Shown here: in pieces, positions 1-4,400 of the stretch
Layout of the letters: every line of letters begins with the position of its first letter
Numbering within the stretch: the stretch's first letter is position 1
Source: Clostridium sp. SCN 57-10
Lineage (GTDB): Bacteria; Bacillota; Clostridia; Oscillospirales; Butyricicoccaceae
DNA: 7,994 bases
NCBI GenBank assembly: GCA_001725215.1
Contig: MEFT01000068.1
Location: 1 to 7,994 of the forward strand
Direction: 5' to 3'
The notes under the pieces: generated by a model
What the model saw: only the letters and a program-made list of their open reading frames with translations
Database searches by the model: none
Told to the model about the DNA's origin: nothing
Translations under genes and position numbers: made by a program

Positions 1-829
1 GCTGGCGGAGCGGGTGCGCGTGGGCGGCGGGGCGGTCAACCGGATCTGATCGGCCGGTGAAAAGCGGCCGACCACCGGCATATAGGCCGAAAAGAACACG
101 CGCTTGAGGCTGTATTTCTTATACAGCGCGTCGGACAGCCGCAGAATCTGCAGGTCGCTTTCGGGCGACGCGCCGACGATCATCTGCGTGCTCTGACCCG
201 CGGGAGCAAAGCGCGGCGCGCCGCGGTACTTGACCACATCGGTGCGGCTTTCCGCAATGCCGTCGCGCACAAAGGCCATCGGCTTTAAAATATCGGTCTT
301 GCTCTTGTCGGGTGCAAGCAGCGCAAGGCTTTTTTGAGACGGCAGCTCGATGTTGATGCTCATACGGTCGACGAGCAAGCCGAGACGGTAAATCAGCTTG
401 TCGTCCGCGCCCGGAATGGCCTTTGCGTGAATATATCCCGCAAAGCGGTATTCCTCGCGCAAAAGGCGCACCGTGTCGATCATCAGCTCGCAGGTATAAT
501 CCGGATTACCCACCACTGCGGACGAGAGAAAAAGTCCCTCGATATAATTCTATCGTCAGCTCGGCCAGCTCACGCGGGGTGAACGTGGCGCGCGGGCCGT
601 CACTGCTGCGGCGGTTGACGCAATAGGCGCAGTCATAAGCACAGGCGTTGCTTTGCAGCACCTTGAGCAGCGAAATGCAACGTCCGTCAGCGGCAAAGCT
701 GTGACAGATACCGCAGCCGACGGTGCTGCCCACACCGCCTACGCTCGTTCGGTCGACGCCGCTCGAGGTGCAGGCCACATCGTATTTGGCGGCGTCAGTC
801 AGAATCGTCAGTTTTTCCAATACATCCAT
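1..829 (-). pseudogene. Radical SAM protein of the putative DNA modification/repair family, frameshifted and partial at the left edge
   Basis: The N-terminus from ATG 829 begins MDVLEKLTILTDAAKYDVAC and carries GICHSFAADGRCISLLKVL and the radical SAM cluster motif C63-x3-C67-x2-C70 (NACAYDCAYCVNRR). This N-terminal pattern is typical of the uncharacterised radical SAM family annotated as 'putative DNA modification/repair', about 420 residues and often next to a second small gene of unknown function. The true start has a GGAGG site at 835-839, 5 nt upstream. Frame 1 stops at 506-508 after ELTIELYR. The family sequence resumes in another frame as NYIEGLFLSSAVVGNPDYT near 550 and then stays open to base 1 (for example GYIHAKAIPGAD, DRMSINIELPSQ, TDVVKYRGAPRFAPAGQST). 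About five codons are missing at the junction. The product as read would be a 107-residue stub, so the gene is most likely inactive unless this is a sequence error. The remainder lies outside the window. Confidence 0.85.
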
Positions 830-862
830 AGCGGCCTCCAAATCCGAACATTTGTTTGATTT

Positions 863-892
863 AGTATACCACATTGTTCGCCGGATTGTAAA
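863..892 (-). promoter_or_regulatory. Probable sigma-A promoter of the radical SAM gene
   Basis: Minus strand reads TTTACA (887-892), an 18-bp spacer, then TATACT (863-868). It lies about 35 nt upstream of the start at 829 and its GGAGG site at 835-839. The -10 is near consensus and the -35 is moderate. Confidence 0.6.
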
Positions 893-940
893 GAAAAAGT
901 TTGCCATTTAAGGGGGAGCTTAAAATGCCTGCAATACATC

Positions 941-988
941 ATAAAAGAAGAACCCCGCGAGCATCTGCTCGCGGGGTTCTTCTTTTAT
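941..988. terminator. Perfect 23-bp-arm terminator hairpin, bidirectional
   Basis: Arms 941-963 and 966-988 are perfectly complementary with a 2-nt loop. The GC-rich core (AACCCCGCGAGCA) is flanked by A-rich and T-rich tails (TTCTTCTTTTAT), so it can work on both strands. It abuts the truncated tRNA-Thr 3' fragment at 989-1032. It was therefore probably the original terminator of the tRNA operon before the 3.1 kb segment separated it from the intact tRNAs. Confidence 0.85.
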
Positions 989-1032
989 GAGCTGTTAGGC
1001 AGATTCGAACTGCCGACCTCGTTATTACCAAT
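989..1032 (-). repeat. Truncated 3' half of tRNA-Thr, putative attachment-site repeat (distal copy)
   Basis: This 44-nt stretch matches 4072-4115 with one mismatch (T at 1023 versus C at 4106). On the minus strand it contains the T arm with TTCGAAT, the 3' acceptor strand TAACAGC, and the anticodon loop TTGGTAA (GGT). Identity stops just beyond the anticodon loop: the 5' half of the tRNA is absent and the 5' anticodon-stem strand no longer pairs. Unlike the intact gene it does not encode CCA (TCA follows the acceptor). A tRNA 3' fragment displaced about 3.1 kb from an intact copy in the same orientation is the usual mark of site-specific integration into a tRNA gene. Confidence 0.8.
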
Positions 1033-1077
1033 TATAGACGACTTGTTTTAGTTTGTTGTGCTCTGATCTTTATTCAT

Positions 1078-1305
1078 CTATCCATTGAATTTAAAGGGAT
1101 TAACGGCCTCGCTTGTCGCAGTTTGATGTATAGCGCTTAGCTTTAATTCATGCTCTTTTGGCATAGCGGTGTTGGTTTTGTGTAGGTTTCTAAAAGCCAA
1201 CACTCCCCACCTCTCTCCTAAGCCTTCATGAGCCACTCTCGAATAAACACAGCCCTTAACGGCAGAACAATGTGTGGACTTAAAGCGAAGAACACCCACT
1301 GCCAT
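1078..1305 (-). CDS. Small hypothetical ORF, 75 residues, doubtful
   Basis: An open frame from ATG 1305 to TAG 1078 starts MAVGVLRFKSTHCSAVKGC and ends TSEAVNPFKFNG. The frame stays open only a few codons upstream (DFIEGRTPYF, after a TAG), so it cannot be much longer. It is basic, Cys-poor and has no membrane segment. No recognisable domain is present and no good Shine-Dalgarno sequence precedes the ATG. It lies inside the putative island next to the distal attachment repeat. It may be a decayed end of a longer mobile-element gene or non-coding sequence. The function is unknown. Confidence 0.25.
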   Translation of the reverse strand: MAVGVLRFKSTHCSAVKGCVYSRVAHEGLGERWGVLAFRNLHKTNTAMPKEHELKLSAIHQTATSEAVNPFKFNG

Positions 1306-1349
1306 AAAATAAGGCGTCCTGCCCTCAATAAAGTCCTACAGCTCCCCGC

Positions 1350-1442
1350 TTATCTTTGGTTTCCGAAGAGCGCGCAAGTCTGCATCTTCATTGCACTCTT
1401 TTTGCTTATCCCCATGTCAGCACCAGCCACCTCCGCGGACAT
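1350..1442 (-). CDS. Very small hypothetical ORF, 30 residues, doubtful
   Basis: ATG 1442 to TAA 1350 encodes MSAEVAGADMGISKKSAMKM plus ten residues ending GNQR. It is hydrophilic and mildly basic. The only possible ribosome site is a weak AAGG about 8 nt upstream. A strong GGAGG falls inside the frame, 14 nt before the internal ATG that begins MGISKK, which is too far for efficient use. It lies upstream of, and in line with, the other small minus-strand ORF at 1078-1305. Nothing in it is diagnostic. Confidence 0.2.
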   Translation of the reverse strand: MSAEVAGADMGISKKSAMKMQTCALFGNQR

Positions 1443-1477
1443 GCCAGACGCCTTATATATACCACCTTTGAAATAAT

Positions 1478-1506
1478 TTGTATTTTCCAAATAAATATGA
1501 TATACT
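1478..1506 (+). promoter_or_regulatory. Extended -10 promoter of the CarD-like gene
   Basis: TTGTAT (1478-1483), 17-bp spacer, TATACT (1501-1506), with the extended -10 element TG at 1498-1499. It sits in a very AT-rich stretch about 50 nt upstream of the putative ATT start at 1559. Confidence 0.65.
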
Positions 1507-1558
1507 AAATCTATATGAAAGTTGGCTAATAGCTACAATCTGAAAGGGGCATACGGAC

Positions 1559-2050
1559 ATTTATAAAACAGGAGCCCAGATTTCGCATCCACAGTATGGC
1601 GGATGCACAGTTACCGCACTTACTGACCGTACATACGACGGCATAGAAAAGCAGTACTTTGTGCTAACTCCGGAAAGCGACCCCAAAACGACCATTCTAA
1701 TTCCGGTCGAAAATGCAACGGAATTTGGCCTGCGGGCTATCATCTCATCTGCAGAGGCTGACGAAATTATAAATTATTTTGCTGATGTAACCGTCACATG
1801 GGATAGAAATTTACTGCAAAGAAAAAAGGCTAATCTGACAGCGGCAAGAGGTCTCGATTTGATGGAGCTTGCCAAGCTGATCAAAGTGCTCCTCGTCCAG
1901 AGAACAACGGCTGCACTGTGCATCTCCGATAAAGCGATGTTGCTGGCATCACAAAATCGGCTGTTTTCAGAAATTGCTATGGCTAAAGGTCTGCAGTTTA
2001 CCGATGTCATGCAAATGACCTGCGGTGCTTACAAGCGGGATATATCTTAA
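1559..2050 (+). CDS. CarD/CdnL-like RNA polymerase-binding transcription factor with an apparent ATT start
   Basis: Read from ATT 1559 the product is 163 residues, the usual size for CarD/CdnL-type regulators, which bind the RNA polymerase beta subunit and stabilise open promoter complexes. The N-terminal Tudor-like RNAP-interaction domain is seen as YKTGAQISHPQYGGCTVTAL, then EKQYFVLTPE and TTILIPVENATEFGLRAIIS (about residues 2-70). The helical C-terminal domain follows (EADEIINYFADV, TWDRNLLQRKK, LDLMELAKLIKVL, SDKAMLLASQNRLFSEIAMA). The family Met position (MYKxGD-like) is occupied by ATT, 9 nt after AAAGGGG (1543-1549). The frame is closed by TGA at 1541-1543 and no ATG, GTG or TTG lies between. 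GTG at 1661 would delete half of the RNAP-binding domain and has no ribosome site. It stands alone in the island, convergent with the helicase. The family call is solid; active translation is less certain because of the start codon. Confidence 0.8.
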   Translation: MYKTGAQISHPQYGGCTVTALTDRTYDGIEKQYFVLTPESDPKTTILIPVENATEFGLRAIISSAEADEIINYFADVTVTWDRNLLQRKKANLTAARGLDLMELAKLIKVLLVQRTTAALCISDKAMLLASQNRLFSEIAMAKGLQFTDVMQMTCGAYKRDIS

Positions 2051-2055
2051 TACTA

Positions 2056-2099
2056 AAACAGAACCTCTGTCTCACCAATGTGAGACAGAGGTTCTGTTT
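2056..2099. terminator. Bidirectional terminator between the convergent CarD-like and helicase genes
   Basis: Perfect 20-bp arms at 2056-2075 and 2080-2099 enclose a 4-nt loop. The outer part is AAACAGAACC/GGTTCTGTTT, giving a short T tract on both strands. It begins six bases after the CarD-like stop codon and 36 nt past the helicase stop. Confidence 0.85.
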
Positions 2100-2134
2100 G
2101 CTGTACCACGCGCATTCAAAACGATTTCGGTAAA

Positions 2135-3445
2135 TTAGGCTCCAGCCCTATTGTAAGAACGTCTGTGTCCGTATGAGCCATTACCTGAACGAGAGCGCCC
2201 ATAGGGCTTGCCGCTAAACACTCTCCCCCCATTGGACAGAACGGGAGACAGGAATAACCCTGATTCAAGCTGTGCCGGCAAAATGGTTGCCTTTGCTCCC
2301 GTTATGATATCCCGGAGCTTACCGCGTTCCCTTGAATAGATAAAGGTATACGCAACACCACTGCCGTTTGCTCTGCCTGTGCGCCCAATCCGGTGGACGT
2401 AGCTGTCTGAATCCCCGGGGATATCATAGTTGATCACGGCATTAATCCCGTCAACATCAATGCCTCGGGCCGCTACGTCAGTTGCGACCAAAATATTTGT
2501 TTTCCCCGTGCGATATCGCTGCATGACCTTGTCGCGTTGGCTTTGCTGCAAGCCGCCATGTAACGCATCCGCAGGGTGTCCCTCCGTCGTTAGCTGTTGG
2601 GCGAGCGTGTCTGCCATAGCCTTCGTCGCGACAAATATCAGCGAAAGTCCGAATTGCTTTTCCTTCAGCAATTGAAGGAGCGCAGGCGTTTTTTGACTGC
2701 TGCGAATTTCTGAATAGAATTGCTGAACGCGCTCCACAGCCGTCTTGTCTTGTGCAATCGAAATGTGATGGGCGTTGCTCTGATACTCTGCCGCGATTTT
2801 CTTGATTCCTGCGGAAAGTGTAGCTGAGAACAGAATGGTCTGCCGACCGGCGGGCATGCCATCCAAGATCGTGCTGATGTCTTCCCGAAAACCCATATCC
2901 AGCATACGATCTGCCTCGTCCAGCACCACACATTGCACATGGCTTAAACGCATTGTCTGCCGGTTGATATGATCAAGCAAGCGACCGGGCGTCGCTACGA
3001 TAATTTGCGGTCTGCGCTTGAGTTCGCCAATCTGCCGCCAAATCGGTTCGCCACCATATAGTGCAAGTGTGCGTATTGCCGGCTTATGCTTGCTGAGCTG
3101 TTGTAAAACGCCGGTAGTCTGTAATGCAAGCTCACGGGTGGGGCAAAGAATGACGGCCTGAATGCGGCTGTCTTGCGGACAAATTTTCTCCACAAGCGGG
3201 ATGGCAAACGCGGCTGTCTTTCCCGTGCCTGTGGGCGCCTGCACAAGTACATCGTTGCCGCCCATAATCGAGTCAATGGCCGCATCTTGAACAGGGGAGG
3301 GATTTTGGAAGCTCATATCTGAAAGGGCACTCATAAGCTCGGACGTCAGGTTGAATTTTTCAAAGTTAGTAATAATAACATTCTCCGTTTCTACTAAATA
3401 ATTTAAACTGGTCTTTACGTTAAAAGCAGCCAACCCTACCGGCAT
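2135..3445 (-). CDS. DEAD-box ATP-dependent RNA helicase
   Basis: An ATP-dependent RNA duplex unwinder of the CshA/RhlE/DeaD type, acting in the cytoplasm on rRNA or mRNA structure. Numbering from ATG 3445 (436 residues): Q motif with FEKFNLTSEL and SPVQ (28-53), Walker A APTGTGKT (70-77), PTRELALQ (102-109), GG (131-132), TPGRLLDH (152-159), DEAD (176-179), SAT (207-209), LIFVATK (269-275), ATDVAARGIDV (321-331) and HRIGRTGR (351-358). All catalytic motifs are intact. The tail (406-436) is rich in Gly, Arg, Ser and Tyr, as in RNA-binding tails of this family. The start is uncertain. ATG 3445 adds about 23 residues not typical of the family and has only a weak GGTGG. The family start aligns with ATT at 3376 or 3373, 6 or 9 nt after GGAG (3383-3386), giving about 412 residues. 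It follows the cold-shock gene by 20 nt and is probably cotranscribed with it. Confidence 0.9.
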   Translation of the reverse strand: MPVGLAAFNVKTSLNYLVETENVIITNFEKFNLTSELMSALSDMSFQNPSPVQDAAIDSIMGGNDVLVQAPTGTGKTAAFAIPLVEKICPQDSRIQAVILCPTRELALQTTGVLQQLSKHKPAIRTLALYGGEPIWRQIGELKRRPQIIVATPGRLLDHINRQTMRLSHVQCVVLDEADRMLDMGFREDISTILDGMPAGRQTILFSATLSAGIKKIAAEYQSNAHHISIAQDKTAVERVQQFYSEIRSSQKTPALLQLLKEKQFGLSLIFVATKAMADTLAQQLTTEGHPADALHGGLQQSQRDKVMQRYRTGKTNILVATDVAARGIDVDGINAVINYDIPGDSDSYVHRIGRTGRANGSGVAYTFIYSRERGKLRDIITGAKATILPAQLESGLFLSPVLSNGGRVFSGKPYGRSRSGNGSYGHRRSYNRAGA

Positions 3446-3465
3446 TGGCCACCGTGTATTTTACG

Positions 3466-3681
3466 TTATTTCACTACGCGGACATTGCTAGCACGTAGTT
3501 TGCTGCTGTTCCTTGGATCGCGCTCTGTCTCAAAGGAAACCCTATCGCCTTCGTTAAGGGACCTGAAGCCTTCTCCTTGAATCGCAGAAAAATGCACAAA
3601 AACATCTTCGCCGCCATCATTGTTGCCGATCATACCGAAACCCTTTTCGGAATTGAACCATTTTACTGTACCGTTATTTAT
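3466..3681 (-). CDS. Cold-shock protein (CspA family) with an apparent ATA start
   Basis: A single cold-shock domain of 71 residues read from ATA 3681 (xNNGTVKWFNSEKGFG...), an OB fold that binds single-stranded RNA or DNA and melts or chaperones RNA at low temperature. RNP1 reads KGFGMI (normally KGFGFI) and RNP2 reads VFVHFS. The C-terminus SKLRASNVRVVK is typical. A strong GGAGG at 3690-3694 lies 8 nt before ATA. The only other in-frame candidate upstream is TTG 3694-3696, which overlaps the Shine-Dalgarno itself and has no site of its own, and no in-frame ATG is usable. The family Met (MNNGTVKWF) aligns exactly with this ATA. It precedes the DEAD-box helicase by 20 nt; cold-shock proteins and DEAD-box helicases cooperate in RNA remodelling in many bacteria. 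The family is certain; efficient translation is not. Confidence 0.85.
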   Translation of the reverse strand: MNNGTVKWFNSEKGFGMIGNNDGGEDVFVHFSAIQGEGFRSLNEGDRVSFETERDPRNSSKLRASNVRVVK

Positions 3682-3722
3682 AACTAGTACCTCCAATCAA
3701 TTATTTGCATTCAAAATTGCAC

Positions 3723-3778
3723 AAAAAAACACATGTTTTGTAAATCATCAAATGAATCAATGACTTACAAAACATGTG
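3723..3778 (-). terminator. Leader hairpin with U tract upstream of the cold-shock gene (putative attenuator)
   Basis: In the transcript, arms CACATGTTTTGTAA (3765-3778) and TTACAAAACATGTG (3730-3743) form a perfect 14-bp stem with a 21-nt loop, followed at once by seven U residues (3723-3729). It lies between the promoter at 3808-3836 and the ribosome site at 3690-3694, so it has the form of an intrinsic terminator inside the 5' leader. Cold-shock mRNAs are known for long structured leaders that sense temperature. A role as a conditional terminator or stability element is inference. Confidence 0.65.
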
Positions 3779-3807
3779 AGACAGTGTGACACTTATAATA
3801 CTTAAAT

Positions 3808-3836
3808 AGTATACCACACGTTATTGGATATGTCAA
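3808..3836 (-). promoter_or_regulatory. Strong sigma-A promoter of the cold-shock/helicase operon
   Basis: Minus strand TTGACA (3831-3836), 17-bp spacer, TATACT (3808-3813). With a start near 3801 the untranslated leader is about 120 nt, long for an ordinary gene and similar in style to cspA leaders. A 7-bp inverted repeat ATGAAAC/GTTTCAT (3837-3843 and 3860-3866) borders the -35 on its upstream side and could be an operator. Confidence 0.8.
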
Positions 3837-4025
3837 ATGAAACTTCATAAGACAGCAGGGTTTCATTACGGTTTGATTGCACTCACTAAAATATTAAGGT
3901 GATGGCCGCTCACTTGCCACCTCTCCTTTCAGTCGTCGTCTTAACAACCCTACTGTACCGCTGAACGGCCGCTTAAGCGCTTTTCTTTGCTCTACGCACT
4001 CCCTATGCTAACGCGCTCTGCGGAT
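3837..4025. other. Intergenic stretch inside the island with no supportable gene
   Basis: Between the cold-shock promoter and the tRNA terminator. On the minus strand a GGAGAGG motif precedes a very short GTG-initiated frame (SGHHLNILVSAIKP then stop). A second overlapping frame encodes about 36 basic residues ending GEVASERPSP. Neither is long enough to support a gene. No integrase C-terminus, tRNA or known RNA family is recognisable. Confidence 0.3.
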
Positions 4026-4065
4026 AAAAAGAAAAATCCCCAAAAGCCTTGCGGCTTTGGGGATT
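4026..4065 (-). terminator. Terminator of the tRNA-Asp/tRNA-Thr operon
   Basis: On the minus strand AATCCCCAAAGCC pairs with GGCTTTTGGGGATT (one bulged base, GCAA-like loop), followed by a T-rich tail TTTTTCTTTTTATCC. It starts five bases after the tRNA-Thr CCA end. In sequence it is unlike the hairpin at 941-988 that sits next to the tRNA fragment. Confidence 0.85.
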
Positions 4066-4069
4066 CTCT

Positions 4070-4145
4070 TGGAGCTGTTAGGCAGATTCGAACTGCCGAC
4101 CTCGTCATTACCAATGACGTGCTCTGCCAACTGAGCTATAACAGC
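4070..4145 (-). tRNA. trnT: tRNA-Thr (anticodon GGT)
   Basis: A complete cloverleaf of 76 nt including encoded CCA (4070-4072). Acceptor strands GCTGTTA and TAACAGC pair fully, the D arm is GCTCAGTTGGCAGAGC, the anticodon stem is CGTCA/TGACG around loop TTGGTAA, and the T arm is GGCAG-TTCGAAT-CTGCC. The GGT anticodon decodes ACC and ACU. Its 3' part is the intact partner of the fragment at 989-1032, so it is the probable integration target. It lies 4 nt after tRNA-Asp. Confidence 0.95.
4072..4115 (-). repeat. Attachment-site repeat within intact tRNA-Thr (proximal copy)
   Basis: This 44-nt 3' portion of tRNA-Thr recurs at 989-1032 in the same orientation with a single mismatch. It spans acceptor, T arm, variable loop and anticodon loop, the region typically used as the core by tyrosine-recombinase elements that reconstitute the tRNA. 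Confidence 0.75.
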
Positions 4146-4149
4146 ATGC

Positions 4150-4226
4150 TGGCGACCGTGAACGGGCTCGAACCGTCGACCTCTAGCGTGACAGGCTAGC
4201 GTTCTAACCAACTGAACTACACGGCC
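4150..4226 (-). tRNA. trnD: tRNA-Asp (anticodon GTC)
   Basis: A complete 77-nt cloverleaf with encoded CCA at 4150-4152 and discriminator G. Acceptor GGCCGTG pairs with CACGGTC (one G-U), the anticodon stem is CTAGC/GCTAG around loop CTGTCAC, and the T arm is GACGG-TTCGAGC-CCGTT. GTC decodes GAC and GAU. It is the first gene of the tRNA pair. Confidence 0.95.
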
Positions 4227-4270
4227 ACATACGGTGAAACTCGAGCGAGCTCTACCACAGCGCGAATATT

Positions 4271-4299
4271 ATAATAGCATGTCCGCGCTTATTTGTCAA
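4271..4299 (-). promoter_or_regulatory. Promoter of the tRNA operon
   Basis: Minus strand TTGACA (4294-4299), 17-bp spacer, TATTAT (4271-4276, continuing as TATTATAATATT). It lies about 45 nt upstream of the mature tRNA-Asp 5' end and back to back with the promoter at 4326-4354. Confidence 0.8.
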
Positions 4300-4325
4300 T
4301 AGATGATGAAAAAGTTTCGCGCCGC

Positions 4326-4354
4326 TTGACATACCTAGATCATCTATGTATACT
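4326..4354 (+). promoter_or_regulatory. Promoter of the membrane protein/PadR operon
   Basis: TTGACA (4326-4331), 17-bp spacer, TATACT (4349-4354): near-consensus sigma-A promoter, about 45 nt upstream of the ATG at 4401. Its spacer is part of the inverted repeat at 4330-4377, a layout expected for repression. Confidence 0.85.
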
Positions 4355-4377
4355 GATACCAAGATGATCTAGGTATG
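4330..4377. promoter_or_regulatory. Inverted-repeat operator overlapping the promoter, probable PadR binding site
   Basis: Perfect 16-bp arms CATACCTAGATCATCT (4330-4345) and AGATGATCTAGGTATG (4362-4377) are separated by 16 bp that contain the -10 hexamer and the likely transcription start. The left arm fills most of the -35/-10 spacer. PadR dimers bind dyad-symmetric sites over their own promoters, and a padR gene closes this operon. Assignment to this PadR is inference; the symmetry is seen directly. Confidence 0.75.
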
Positions 4378-4400
4378 CATGACGGCATGGGAGGGAACCA

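Larger units (their letters stand above)
989..4115. mobile_element. Putative tRNA-Thr-integrated genomic island or element remnant, without an integrase
   Basis: The segment is bounded by direct repeats of the tRNA-Thr 3' part (989-1032 and 4072-4115). Its content is visibly more AT-rich than the GC-rich genes on both sides. Cargo: two very small minus-strand ORFs, a CarD-like gene, a DEAD-box helicase and a cold-shock gene. No tyrosine or serine recombinase, excisionase, relaxase or phage gene can be read in any frame, so autonomous mobility is not supported. It may be a deletion remnant of a larger element, or a small element mobilised in trans. The repeat pair is seen directly; insertion as a unit is inference. 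Confidence 0.6.

Noticed and set aside
1..36. Second possible frameshift at the left end of the radical SAM gene
   Set aside because: The family's expected C-terminal LREHRLYQAD-like motif is not seen in frame and a shifted frame gives only HPLRQ. Too little sequence is in the window to decide.
830..907. Radical SAM protein starting at 907
   Set aside because: It would lie upstream of the promoter -10 region; ATG 829 has a strong GGAGG and matches the family N-terminus.
1661..2050. Starting the CarD-like protein at GTG 1661
   Set aside because: The frame upstream to 1559 encodes the conserved first half of the RNAP-interaction domain, and GTG 1661 has no Shine-Dalgarno sequence.
2478..2940. 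Long alternative-frame ORFs inside the DEAD-box helicase
   Set aside because: They coincide with conserved helicase motifs in the true frame and have no ribosome sites or family similarity.
3682..3696. Starting the cold-shock protein at TTG 3696
   Set aside because: This TTG overlaps the GGAGG ribosome site, has no site of its own upstream, and adds residues not found in the family.
989..4115. CRISPR array, retron or integron in the island
   Set aside because: No regularly spaced repeats, reverse transcriptase, cas gene or integron integrase can be read in any frame.
4008..4211. Open frames across the tRNA genes on both strands
   Set aside because: They are accidental translations of tRNA-Asp, tRNA-Thr and their terminator.
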